NCBI GenBank assembly: GCA_018350325.1
Contig: JAEVLN010000029.1
Span: 1 to 64,000, forward strand
Length of the DNA: 64,000 nucleotides
Source of the DNA: Globodera rostochiensis
Lineage: Eukaryota; Nematoda; Chromadorea; Rhabditida; Heteroderidae
Direction of reading: 5' to 3'
The notes under the pieces were generated by a model, which saw only the letters and a program-made list of their open reading frames with translations, did not search any database and was not told where the DNA came from. Below are positions 37,268 through 47,372 of the stretch, piece by piece. The position numbers and the translations under genes were made by a program. Each line of letters starts with the position of its first letter. Within the stretch, counting starts at the first letter, position 1.

Positions 37268-37350
37268 TCAAGTGAACTCAAGTGAATTCACAGTGAATTC
37301 AAGTGAATTCACAGTGAACTCAAGTGAATTCACAGTGAATTCAAGTAAAT
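37268..37350 (+). repeat. Tandem repeat, 21-bp unit, about 4 copies
   Basis: The unit is built of 'aagtgaattcacagtgaatt' plus one base and contains the palindrome GTGAATTCAC. In one frame it gives NSSEFTV repeats, but that frame has a TGA directly upstream and no ATG, so translation is not supported. Confidence 0.85.
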
Positions 37351-37924
37351 TGACGTGCAAACAACATTCCTTGGCCTTAACACTCAAAAACACATTTTTG
37401 TGTTTTTCTGTGTTTCATAGGCAAAAAACACATGTTCGCGTCCGGCTGTTTTTTGTGCACCGCGCGATGCTCTACAACTTTGTAGCAATCACTAAGCTCT
37501 ACGTCCAGCCATTCTTCGGGATAAATTTGATTTTGGTTTTAATTTTATTTTTTTGTTGATTAATCAACTTAAGTCAACTTATTTAAAGAATATTTTCTTG
37601 CAACCATTATATCATCAATTATTAATTAAAATTTTTTATTGCATATTAAACGTTAAAACTAAATATTTTCGTTTGACGTATGAATGGAATTATTTTGGAA
37701 ACATTATTTTTATTGTTTATTAAATACTATTACAATTAGTGTTTTTATCATTTTCATTAATATTTTTGCATTTTTTCCCTGTTTACTGGTTTTTTTGTAA
37801 TAATTTATATTTTGCTAATTCATGCAATTTATTGTTTATATAGAAAGCTTATAATCAAATTTTGATTATTCTTATTCATCTTTCCTCTCAGCATTTAGTT
37901 AAATTTATTTTCTAATTTAAAGCT

Positions 37925-38345
37925 GAACAAAGCCATTCAAAATACGTCATTGTTTGAATTAAAGTTAGCTATATATACAATTAACCAAGCAGCATTTTAA
38001 TAATTTGAATTTGTTAGAGTTCAATATTTTTTGTTGGAATAAAATATTATTTTTATGAATATTTATCTAAGTATTGATTAAATATCATTTATTTATTGTT
38101 CTCAGATATACGTGGAATCAATTTCTCTTAACTGTAACAATTTTTAATTTCTGAGTGATATCGACGGGCGTTCCATTGTCTTCAAAAAATGTTCTGGTCA
38201 AGCCGGCAAAAAATTCAGGACCTTTACAAATTCGAGCAAAAAATTCTGGCAAAGTCCATGAACTCTTCAAAAAATGACGGCGTAGAATTTTTGTTTGTTC
38301 TATCATGTACAACGTCTTCTTTATTTAATAAAAATTTAAGGCATC
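37925..38345. repeat. Direct duplication, copy 1 (partner 39870-40230)
   Basis: 'aattaaccaagcagc', 'gtggaatcaatttctcttaa' and 'tctatcatgtacaacgtctt' recur in order at 39870-40230. This copy holds two occurrences of CTTCAAAAAATG (38180-38191 and 38265-38276), with 73 bp between them. Confidence 0.85.
38118..38312 (-). pseudogene. Exon-like ORF in duplication copy 1
   Basis: A 64-codon minus-strand ORF with a non-A/T-driven middle: SSWTLPEFFARICKGPEFFA and GLTRTFFEDNGTPVDITQ. The partner copy keeps only STPTFFEENETSVDITN before a stop. Segments around FFE(D/E)N and VDIT are shared, which suggests descent from an exon. Family not recognised. Confidence 0.3.
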
Positions 38346-39869
38346 GTATTTTTAATTTTTTCGTTTGTTCAAATGTTTCGATGTAAACTCCACTTCAAAG
38401 GTTAACAAATAACTTTTATTTTTTTCTGATTTTCCGGATTTGTATGTTGTAGATGCCGAATATGGATGTAGAAATTCATTTAAGGTTTTTTGCATACTTC
38501 ATTTTTGGATTAACTTAAATAATGATTTATTTTGAAAGGGAACGCCTTTTATTTATGCTTGAAACGGCTTCATCTGAATTTTAATTGTTAGACAAGAAAT
38601 GTTTTTATAGTTTTTGGTGGCAGTCCTTTCAATATTTAATAGCGCAAACAAACTTAATATGAATATGTTTTGTTTTATTAAAATATGTATAAATAATTGT
38701 AGAAGTGCAAGCGTTTCCTTTTCTAAAAATCTGAATATAATCATTTATGTAGTAAATAGCAATTAATGTATTATTTTTTTATTTTGCTACAATTGTGATT
38801 GATTATCCTTATCGTTTAAATCTGGCGTTTTTACATGATTTGCTGGGTTTTTTTGACTAGTTTATTTTAAGTTAAATTAAATCATATATTGATTAAAGAA
38901 ATTTTAAGGGATACTCGAGTATTTCAAATAAAAAATAAATGCCTGAAGATGCTTTTTTCAGAATATATTTTTATATTTACTTTAAACAGAGAAAAGGGAA
39001 ATTCATTCAACATCACACTCGTTTTTCGTTATTTTCAGTTTGCACTGGAAGCTCAAAAAGAGCTTAACAAAAAAATGTTGTTGAGGTAACAATATCTTAA
39101 ATAAATATTAGTTTTTTCCCCAAATTTTTCAATTTTAGTCATTTAAAAAGAATATTTAATGTCTTTTCTAGTTTTGTTATTTCTATAATTAAGCAATTTG
39201 CTTATGTATTTACGTAAATAAATAAAATTGTATGATTTAGCATTACTATTATTTTTTAAATTTATAATTGTATTATAATGAGCCTTTTTATCAAGGCATT
39301 CTTTTTTTGATGTACCTTAATGTTACCCACAAAATTCTAATTGTAGAGAATTATGAAATTTAATTTGCTAGGTGATATCCGGATTTTTCATAACTTATTG
39401 TAATTCGACCTTATCATTTGTTTTTATGCGCTGACCAAAAATTATTTTGTTTTGTTTTTCATTATGAACAATTTTAAATGGCTTTACCCCTCCATTCGAC
39501 AAAGTATGCTTTTTCTCCTGTTTGGCATGGACAACATTGCTTGGACTGCTTCAAGCTCGTATTTTTCTTTGTGTTTAACGAATTAAGTATTTAACATTTT
39601 ATAAACACTTTTATCATCTGGCCTGTTTTTTAATTATTGTTTTTTACTCTTCACAAGCTTTTATCAAGTATGATATTTTATTTTAATTATTATAAGAAAC
39701 TAAAGATGCTTTTTGGGCAGCTTCTGACCATAATCAATCATTTAAATTTTTTTTAAATTTTTGAGATTTTAAATTAAATAAAATAAAAATCAGAAAAATT
39801 ATGTTTTTTATATAGTTGAAGCATCGTTGCATTAAAATTGGCGTTGCATTAGAAAAGATTCCGCGTTAA
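38346..39869. other. A/T-rich spacer
   Basis: ORFs at 38553-38744 and 38889-39089 are A/T-driven and unsupported. No repeat boundary or RNA gene seen. Confidence 0.45.
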
Positions 39870-40230
39870 AAGCTATTCAAAATACATTATTATTTGTTTG
39901 AATTGAAGTTAGATATATATATATATTCAATTAACCAAGCAGCCTTTTAATAATTTGAAATTTGTTAGAGTTCAATATTTTTTTAGTTGGAATAAAATCT
40001 TATTTTTTTAATATTTTCATAACAGCATATTTTTGTATTGATTAAATATCACTTATTTATTGGTCTTAGATAGACGTGGAATCAATTTCTCTTAAATGTT
40101 ATTTCTAATTAGTGATGTCAACGGACGTTTCATTCTCTTCAAAAAATGTCGGCGTAGATTTTTTTTTTGTTCTATCATGTACAACGTCTTCTTATTTAAT
40201 AAATTTTAAGACGTCGTATTTTTAATATAT
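39870..40230. repeat. Direct duplication, copy 2 (partner 37925-38345), with 85-bp deletion
   Basis: Same order as copy 1, but only one CTTCAAAAAATG is present and the 85 bp from one repeat to the next in copy 1 are missing. Confidence 0.85.
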
Positions 40231-40302
40231 TCATTTAAAAGAATTGTTTTTAAATTAAATTAAATTATTAAAGTAATTAAAAATAAAGTTTTTGCTACTT
40301 AC

Positions 40303-40372
40303 ACTTTTAACTAATTTTGGACTGAGCCTCAACGGGCGGCAAATTTTCGAGGGCTGCTGGAGTTTCGGTCGC
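40303..40372 (-). CDS. Small exon with consensus splice sites
   Basis: On the minus strand an acceptor, gaatttgtcag, precedes position 40372 and a consensus donor GTAAGT follows 40303. One frame reads ATETPAALENLPPVEAQSKI, Ser and TAA (40307-40309), which would make it a last exon. A second frame stays open across both sites (RPKLQQPSKICRPLRLSPKL). GC content is clearly above the flanks. The gene identity and neighbouring exons are unknown. Confidence 0.4.
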
Positions 40373-41151
40373 CTGACAAATTCAAAATGTTGTTTATTTC
40401 TCTTCATCCAAAATTGCTAATTTTTATGTTTTTTAAATTTGAATTATCTACTTCTTTTAAAATTTTATTTATTTTAAACAATCTGAGGCTGTCCGTCCAA
40501 TAGTATTTAACTCAAGTGTCAGGAATAGTTATATGTTTTATCACAAAAGTTTTGTTTTAAAAAGACCATATGTATCAATAATACTTTTTTTAATTTCTAT
40601 TGATTTTACAATACAACAAATTGCATATTATTTTTATCATAAGCTTCAAATATTGCTTCCATTGTTGTAGCAGTTTTTCATCTTATAGTTTTACATCACA
40701 ATTTTTAATTTATTCTTGATGTTAATTGTTTGAAATAATATAGTATCATATTAAATCGTCATTTTATTTGTTTTATTATCATTTTTATTACAATTCAAAT
40801 TACTTTAGCAAATATTTTATTCCTCTGGCTGAGTCTTTAATAATATTTATATAGCATTAAAAACGTGTTTTTACATGCTAATCAGACTAGGGCTGCTTAC
40901 TATTAGGCAAAATTGCAAAAAAGGCGCCTAAAAGGGCACAAAATTCTATGGAGGACAAAAAAAATCGAATTTTATTGTATTTTTTTAGGAATTTAGTGGT
41001 ATTGGCAAGAAAAATTAAAGCGTTTTTTCTATTTTTCAAAGCCCAAGTAGTGGCAAAAGGGCAAAAGTCTTTTTACATGAAATAGGTTTGCCCCAATTTT
41101 AGGTGCAAAAATCCCAAAATGGTTTTTAGGTTCGGTTGGGTGAGTTAAAAC

Positions 41152-41939
41152 CAGGCATGGACACGGTTACCCGCGGTTAACGGTTATGGAATTTAAAAGG
41201 TCACGGTTACGGGCGGTTAACGGTTATGACCTCTAAAACCGCGGTTAACAGTCGTATCCGTTATTTTTTGGCTGCTGAGGATTGAGATGATTTGCCTTAT
41301 AATTTCTTTGACTTTTATTCACATTTCACCAAATTACTTTATCGATCCAGTAGCTTAGCGGTGAAACTCTTCGACTGATTTTATTTGTTCTAGGTTCTAG
41401 CCCCATCCGCTGTAATCATTTTATTTATATTTTAATATCCCTCCTTTTTACTATTCTTACAATTTTTACAAAAATTTTAGCTATAAAAAGTAAAATTCTA
41501 AGTGTTTACATAAATAATTAGTGCATTTTAAAACGTTCAATCACCTAAATTTGACAATTTTTCTTAGCATAAGTCGGTAAATATTCAATTTTTTTTTCTC
41601 GGCGGCGCCTATCGGCACCGCCGAACCCCCACACCGCCCAAAAAATATTTTATAAATCTAAAGCGCAAAAAACACAGAAAAAATTTCTCTGATCGGTCGC
41701 GCTTTGTTAGATTTTAATCATGAAAGTGTTAGAAAGAGATTTAAAAATTTTATTCATTGACAAAATCTGATAAAAAAATCACTTGTTAAGTTCAATACAC
41801 ATCAATTTTGATTTAATTTTAGAAGGACGCCACATCACGATCGGAAAAAAATAGTTTTGAAAATACGGACGGTTAAGTTTATAAGTGTTTGAGGACGGGC
41901 GGTTACGGTTAAGGAAATTCATAACCGTGTCCATGCCTG
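41152..41939 (+). mobile_element. hAT-like non-autonomous element, family D
   Basis: Perfect terminal inverted repeats CAGGCATGGACACGGTTA lie at both ends, with an exact 8-bp duplication GTTAAAAC on each side (41144-41151 and 41940-41947). An empty version of this site is present at 8262-8269 on the other strand. The ends are arrays of ACGGTTA-type motifs. The interior has a tRNA-like segment with A box (41351-41363) and B box (41393-41404), and a GC-rich near-palindrome at 41599-41624. No transposase is encoded. Confidence 0.9.
41345..41412 (+). ncRNA. tRNA-like Pol III promoter module in family D
   Basis: A box TAGCTTAGCGGTG and B box GGTTCTAGCCCC are 30 bp apart, as in tRNA genes. A related segment occurs at 63700-63765 next to a similar terminal array. 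No complete cloverleaf, so probably tRNA-derived and not a tRNA gene. Confidence 0.55.
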
Positions 41940-42168
41940 GTTAAAACGACAAAACTTGTTTTTCGTGCAAGACATGCCAAAACAATTTATATTTATAGTA
42001 TAAAGATTTTCTTTAAGTGCAATTATTAGTTCTCAAGAAAAATGAGTATTTCCCGTTGCTTGAGACTGAATTATTTCCATTTAAACAATTTATCTTACTA
42101 TTATCTTATAATTATTATCGTATCGTATTTTTATTTATTATAAGTTTTATTGGTTAAATAGATAAGTT

Positions 42169-42375
42169 TTGCTAAAAAAAACGGATTCTTTATATTGTAA
42201 TTTTTATATAATAAAAAGCGAGAATCTCTTTCAGTGTGAATTGTTGAGTTTTTTGTTATTTTACGCATTGAATATTAAAATTAGATTATCAATTCATTTA
42301 ACATTAACATGTTGCCGATCATCTTGGAGCAATAAAACCGTCAATTTCGTTTGCCCCAAAAACGCAGTAAATTAA
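42169..42375 (+). other. A/T-rich ORF, unsupported
   Basis: 68 codons in otherwise empty DNA between elements D and H. The last third (CRSSWSNKTVNFVCPKNAVN) is less A/T-driven, but no splice sites or family are seen. Confidence 0.15.
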
Positions 42376-42472
42376 GAACATTCTATTTAACTCACTATAC
42401 TTTATTTCCATTTGAAACCATTATCACCTTATATTTATAATTCTTATCGTTAACTTGTTTAGGGGCCGTAGT

Positions 42473-43220
42473 AAAAGAAGGTGGTAATGGTTAAATAACC
42501 ACAACCATGGTGGTTTACCGGTAGAAACCATGAGCTCATGGTCACTTACTTAACCTCGATATACAACCACCACGGTTGCTGGTTTGGCAACAGATAGTAA
42601 AAGAAGCAGGTTGATGGTTATTTAACCAGAGATCATGGTTAAAATGCAACCCTGACTCGACCCATGGTTGCAAATATTTTAAAATTTTGTTGAAAATTCA
42701 ATAAAAAAGATAAAAATACCAAATAAACTTTATTAAATAGAAGAAAGTCTCCTCTACAAAACCATATAAAATTTCGTGTCGTATTTTAAGTATAAATTTT
42801 TTTATTTTATTTTGAAAATAGTTACTCAAATTCCAATATAACCGATTCAAAACCTGCTTTAAATTGTCAATTTTTATTTTCTATTGACGAATTCGTGATC
42901 AGTGCATCAAATAACCCATTTGCAGACAATTAATAAAAACTTTTTGAAAAATTTTAACCAAAAGGGTCCCCCATATGGGGTTTTGGCCAACTTAATTAGT
43001 GTTTATCAAAAAGCTTATGAAAAATTGCAGAGTTTGAGCTTTCAATTATTGTTTGCAGTTATTATGAAACTTTGTTAGCTTTTTGGTCCATAATAAAACT
43101 TTGCAAAAATAATAATGCTGGTGGTTATTTAACCTTGTAGTAAAAGAACATAGTTCGGGGTTAAATGACGGTGGTTGATGGTTGCTCCCTCCGTTATTTG
43201 ACCAGCTTCTTTTACTACTA
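42473..43220 (+). mobile_element. Inverted-repeat element, family H (TAGTAAAAGAAG ends)
   Basis: The left end GTAGTAAAAGAAGGTGGT and right end ACCAGCTTCTTTTACTAC are inverted repeats. Both arms contain several AACCATGGTTG-like motifs (TTAAATAACCA, GGTGGTT) as degenerate short-motif arrays, and TAGTAAAAGAA recurs internally at 42597 and 43139. No target duplication could be seen. No coding capacity. Confidence 0.65.
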
Positions 43221-43251
43221 TATTTCGTATAGTTTGCGGTTGTTTGACCAC

Positions 43252-43990
43252 CAAGGGTGCTCGTAATTACGAGTTACGGATTACTTACCGAAATTTACGA
43301 AATATCCGAAACCCGAAATCCGAAATTTTTTTAAGCGAAATTTTTTGCACTTTTGATTTAAAAAAAGGTTTTTTTCTATCTTATTGGCGGAATCCAAGGA
43401 CAAAAAATTTCACAATTTTGCCGATTTTCGAGTTTTAAAAATGCAAATTTTTGCGAATCTGCTTTACTTTTAGGGGCGTGGTCGGCGGTGCCGATAGGCG
43501 CCGCCGAGAAAATTTTGCCTTTTTTGACTCAAGATTTGCAACAAAAATTTTGAAAAATACGGCGATTTTTAGGAATGGGAGGAGCCCGGCGGTGCCGAGA
43601 GGCGTCGCCAGGGAAATTTTTCGAAAATTTTAACGAATCTTGTTAAGAAAATTGGTCTAAAAACTACAATTTTCAAAACAAAAAAGTCCTTCCTATCTGT
43701 TTTTCTCAAAAAAAATTTGGAAAAATTTAATTTAGGTATTATAATTGTTTACACTAACTACCGTGAAGTAAGAGAAAATCGAAAAAAAAATTTACACAGT
43801 CGGGGGTCTGAACCCCCACTAGAAAATTTAACTGGCTCCATCACTCACCACTACACCACAACCAAACGGCGGTTGCCATCAAAAATGCCATTCTTAGGGG
43901 TGTAAAATCCGAAATTTTACTCAAATTCCGAAACGGCCAAAAAACCCGAAATTTCCGAAATATTCGAAATCCGAAATTTGCCCCGCCCTG
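43252..43990 (-). mobile_element. hAT-like non-autonomous element, family E
   Basis: The ends are arrays of CCGAAATTT-type motifs in opposite orientation; the outermost bases are CAAGGGTG on the left and CGCCCTG on the right, hAT-like but not identical. No target duplication was found, so exact borders are uncertain. The interior has near-palindromes at 43482-43507 and 43586-43610 and a minus-strand tRNA-like segment at 43796-43866. ORFs at 43244-43905 are not genes. Confidence 0.65.
43796..43866 (-). ncRNA. tRNA-like module with Pol III boxes and T-run terminator, in family E
   Basis: On the minus strand an A box TGGTGTAGTGGTGAG (43844-43858) and a B box within GGGGGTTCAGACCCCC (43802-43817) lie at tRNA-like spacing. 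They are followed by nine T residues (minus strand, 43782-43790), a potential Pol III terminator. The acceptor stem does not close well. It is the best-preserved of the tRNA-like modules. Confidence 0.6.
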
Positions 43991-44089
43991 CTATACAGCC
44001 TTCTGACCATTATAGCTGTTTTGATGTGGACAAAATCCCAAAAAATATATTCGGGTCTTGGGACAATATACATTTTAATATAGAATTTT

Positions 44090-44450
44090 GGTCCATTTTG
44101 GAATGGACGCCAACTATTCGATGTTGTGAAAATGAATGAATGAATTGGTGTGGTTGGGCGGAGAAAGGTCAGGCAGTGCCAACCACCAATCGAAGGATGA
44201 GAAAAATACACACACATTTGGGGAGGGGAGAGAGAAAGAAAATGAACATTGCCGAAAAGGGAGGGGAGAGAAAGAAGGGAAGAGAAAAAGCGAGGGTAGA
44301 GAGGAGGAGGGGAGAGAGACAGCAAAAAAGAAGATTAGGGAGGAGAAGGGAGGGGAGAGGAAGAGAAAGAGTGGGAAGAAACAGCAAAATAAAGCGAGGG
44401 CAAAGAAAGAAGGGAAAAGAGAAAGCAAAATCCATCAGTGAAATGCACAT
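44090..44450 (+). repeat. Repeat family G-like element with long polypurine tract
   Basis: Begins 'ggtccattttggaatggacg' and contains 'gaatgaatgaattggtgtgg'. From 44215 to 44430 the plus strand is almost entirely purine (GA-rich). Five overlapping ORFs of about 100 codons on both strands (44114-44496) are composition artefacts of this tract. Confidence 0.75.
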
Positions 44451-45000
44451 AAAATTATATTGGCATATAAATTCAATGTTAAGAGGGTTTTTTTAAAGAT
44501 TCCAATGTTTTAGCTTAATTTATCTCCATGTTCTAATTATCTGACCCCGAAATCCCGTACCCAACTTTTTTTTTGTTGCCACAACAATATGGTAAAAAGA
44601 TAGCCCTTACTTGTCCATTTTGCAGCTTCAACTCTAACCTTAAAAAAAAGGCAACTACCTAAATGGCCCGCGTAACCAAAAAAAAAAGGCAAACGCAAAT
44701 TATTTTGGAGGCATAAATGGCACAATTTGAGCCAAAATTCGTCGAACGCATCAACATTATTGCGCTTTTTGCAGTCTTTGCGTTTGTTGCCTTTTTAAAA
44801 AGTTAATTATGTAGCTGCAAAACGGAAAAGTTACAAAAATAGCGAAAATGACCATAAAGTGAAGAAGTTGATGAAAAATTCACAGAGAGGCAAAGAATTT
44901 CAAACATTTTTGCAAAAGATTTGATTTTTTATTTTTAGGCAATATTTGATAAAAGTCTTAAAATTTTGTTTTCCTTTCTTAACGTGTTTTTATGATTCTC
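44451..45000. other. Spacer
   Basis: Contains runs of A/T and a 62-codon minus ORF at 44537-44725 without support. 44650-44790 has repeated 'aaaaaggcaa'-type motifs. No gene recognised. Confidence 0.4.
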
Positions 45001-45069
45001 TCAATTAATTTTTCAACAACACTGTTGGAACATTAACATGAGAAATGCTAACATTGCAACAATACTTAC

Positions 45070-45220
45070 TATTAGTTGACCGGCAAGTAAAATTTGCATT
45101 TAGTTGACAAGGGCCGTTGTACTGCTCCAGATGCTCCTGATTCAAGGTCGTCAGCACGCTTTCGTCGTCGTCGCAACGATTGGAGTTTCCCATTTTTGTG
45201 ATGCGCGGAGAATCTTTTAG
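45070..45220 (-). CDS. Internal exon of an unidentified, probably secreted protein
   Basis: Strong acceptor (cccttttctgttcag) before 45220 and a consensus donor GTAAGT after 45070. The exon encodes LKDSPRITKMGNSNRCDDDE, SVLTTLNQEHLEQYNGPCQL and NANFTCRSTN. Three Cys and an N-glycosylation sequon (NFT) fit an extracellular, disulphide-bonded protein; no family is recognised. It lies downstream, on the same strand, of the coding segment at 45465-45810 and may be part of the same gene. Confidence 0.5.
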
Positions 45221-45464
45221 CTGAACAGAAAAGGGAAATATATGCGAACAATCCAATGTAAAAAAAGTTCAAGTAGTTATTAATATTTTTAATTGTCAAT
45301 TTTATGTTGTATTATTCATATGAAATAGTTATAAATTATAATGGATGAATTAATTAGATTTTCGACTTTTTTCATTAAGTTAAATCATTTCCTACCATTA
45401 AGCGCATCGGGAAAAGAATTGAATTTAAATTTGTGCAAAAGTTTATGAATTTTCTCTTTGATTA

Positions 45465-45810
45465 ATTCATTTTGCAAAACATTTCAACAAATTTTTGAAT
45501 GTTTTGTTTCGCATCCGCGTTTTTATTCAAATTTACCATCAGTTTTATCGCATTGTTTTCAACGCTTTTCACAGCTTCATTCATATTTTTCCTATTTTCT
45601 ATTTCTTGGCACAAATGATACCGAACTTTCTTCAGTTGATCCACAAATTTTACATTAATTCTCGCATCTTTATCTATTTCAAAATTCAAGTTGCGCAATA
45701 CAAAACGCCAAAGCATTGTTCCACATATTTTGAAAGCGATTCATTGTCTGCACCATCAGCAAATATATATTGATTGTTCACGGTGTCCAATAATTTGAGT
45801 CCCGACTTTA
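45465..45810 (-). pseudogene. Coding segment, unidentified, apparent frameshift
   Basis: After a good acceptor (aattttctcgttcag, before 45810) the first frame reads SGLKLLDTVNNQYIFADGAD, NESLSKYVEQCFGVLYCAT and stops at 45686. An overlapping second frame (45716-45462) continues VLRNLNFEIDKDARINVKFV, DQLKKVRYHLCQEIENRKNM and NEAVKSVENNAIKL. Both look like one helical, charged protein broken by a shift near 45700; an unrecognised intron is the alternative. A decayed copy lies at 31100-31262. Family unknown. Confidence 0.45.
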
Positions 45811-46483
45811 CTGAACGAGAAAATTTAAATAACAACGTTATTTTACAATAATATTTATAAAAATAAAACAATTATAAATTTTTGTTAAATTTTAAACCAT
45901 TGTGGCATTCCCTATTTGGAACAATTTGTTGACTGAAATTAAATAAAACCACAAAAAACCAATATCCAAGACAACCAATTTTTGCAGAAAGCATTGTTAT
46001 GTTGGAAAGACAATAAAGTTTAGGTTTTCCTTAAAGGTTCTACATATTAAAATTTTAATTACCCATTTTTAAATATTTAATAGAATTATATACAATAAAG
46101 AAAAGGTAAAATAAAAATGGAAAATGTAAAATGGATAGGCAAATAAATCATTGCAATATTGTTTAATTTTATAAATGTTTTATCGATTACCCACATGACT
46201 GTATATGGAGCACGAGCACATGATTATGCAATGTTTGGAATTATAATATTAAATCGATACCATAGGCAAAATTTACTATATACAACTTATTATTATAGTG
46301 GCAAAAATACTTTATAAAATTACTACTTTATTTTTATTTAGAAAAACTTTTAAAGTCAGAAATTGTTTGAATTAATTTTGGGGTACGATATCCGCCGGGG
46401 TGGGTGGACTAGAGACCGGACGGGATCCCGCCCTTTTTAAATGTTTGGGGCTGATTGGGATTTAGTCGATATATCGATTCGGG
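45811..46483. other. A/T-rich spacer
   Basis: No gene recognised. 46390-46435 contains 'ctagagaccggacgggatcccgccc', a fragment resembling an end of family B. Confidence 0.45.
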
Positions 46484-46491
46484 ATCTTGAC

Positions 46492-47364
46492 TAGAGCCCG
46501 GTAAAAAAAAATTTCCGGGAACGGGAACGGGAACGGGGTTTTCAAAAAGAACGGGACGGGAATCCCGAACGGGAATCCCGTCTTTTTCCCGTTCCCGTAG
46601 AAATCCCGTTCAATTTTTAACGGGAATCCCGCGGGAACGGGAAAAATTTTGAAAATTTTTAAACTAAGAATTTTTCGAAATTTTTTTGGCGGGCACTTTG
46701 AGATAAATTTCTGATATACAATTGGAGGGTCCGACAACGCCGATAGGCGCCGTCGGAAAATTTTAAAACATTTTTGTTAAGAAAATTGCTCAAACTTTTC
46801 GAATTTTTTCCGATTTGCGAATTTTTCAAAATTCAAATTTTTGAGAATTTCTTTCTCTCGAGGTGGAGGGGGGTGGGGAGGGTCGGCGGTGCCGATAGGC
46901 GCCGCCGAGAAAATTTTGCATTTTTTGCTCAATTTGATAAGAGATTTGCTACCAAAATCTTAAAAATACGGTAGTTTTTTTAAGCTTTTGAAATCTTAAT
47001 TGATTCAGAAAATTAGAAACCAACAGAATATGGCACCTTTTGGGTGGGTTCGGCGGTGCCGATAGGCGCCGCCGTTAAAAAATTTTGAAATTTAAGCATT
47101 TTTGTGATGAAAATTGGTACAAAATTGTTAAATTTTTGAAAACATTTCGCCAAGAAAAATAAACGGGAACGGGAAAAATACTGAAATAAAATTTCCGGGA
47201 ACGGGAACGGGAACGGGGTTTTCAAAAAGAACGGGACGGGAATCCCGAACGGGAATCCCGTCTTTTTCCCGTTCCCGTAAAAAATCCCGCCCGGCGAAAA
47301 AGACGGGAACGGGACCGGGATTCCCGTACTTTTCCCGCGGGAATCCCGTTCCCGCCGGGCTCTA
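46492..47364 (+). mobile_element. hAT-like non-autonomous element, family B
   Basis: Terminal inverted repeats TAGAGCCCGG / CCGGGCTCTA, with an exact 8-bp target duplication ATCTTGAC at 46484-46491 and 47365-47372. The arms are arrays of CGGGAACGGG and CGGGAATCCCG motifs. The interior carries three near-palindromes (46731-46756, 46883-46908, 47051-47074), each followed by the conserved AT-rich flank. No B box was recognised. Minus ORFs at 46462-46737 and 47013-47375 are Pro/Phe-rich translations of the arrays. Confidence 0.9.
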
Positions 47365-47372
47365 ATCTTGAC

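Noticed and set aside
37268..37350. CRISPR-like array
   Set aside because: Units are directly tandem with no unique spacers, and the genome is eukaryotic.
37272..37559. ORF beginning with NSSEFTV repeats
   Set aside because: It has no ATG, a TGA directly upstream, and consists of a 21-bp tandem repeat plus A/T-rich sequence.
44114..44496. Five overlapping ORFs of 93-134 codons on both strands
   Set aside because: All arise from the polypurine/polypyrimidine tract, which lacks stop codons by composition.
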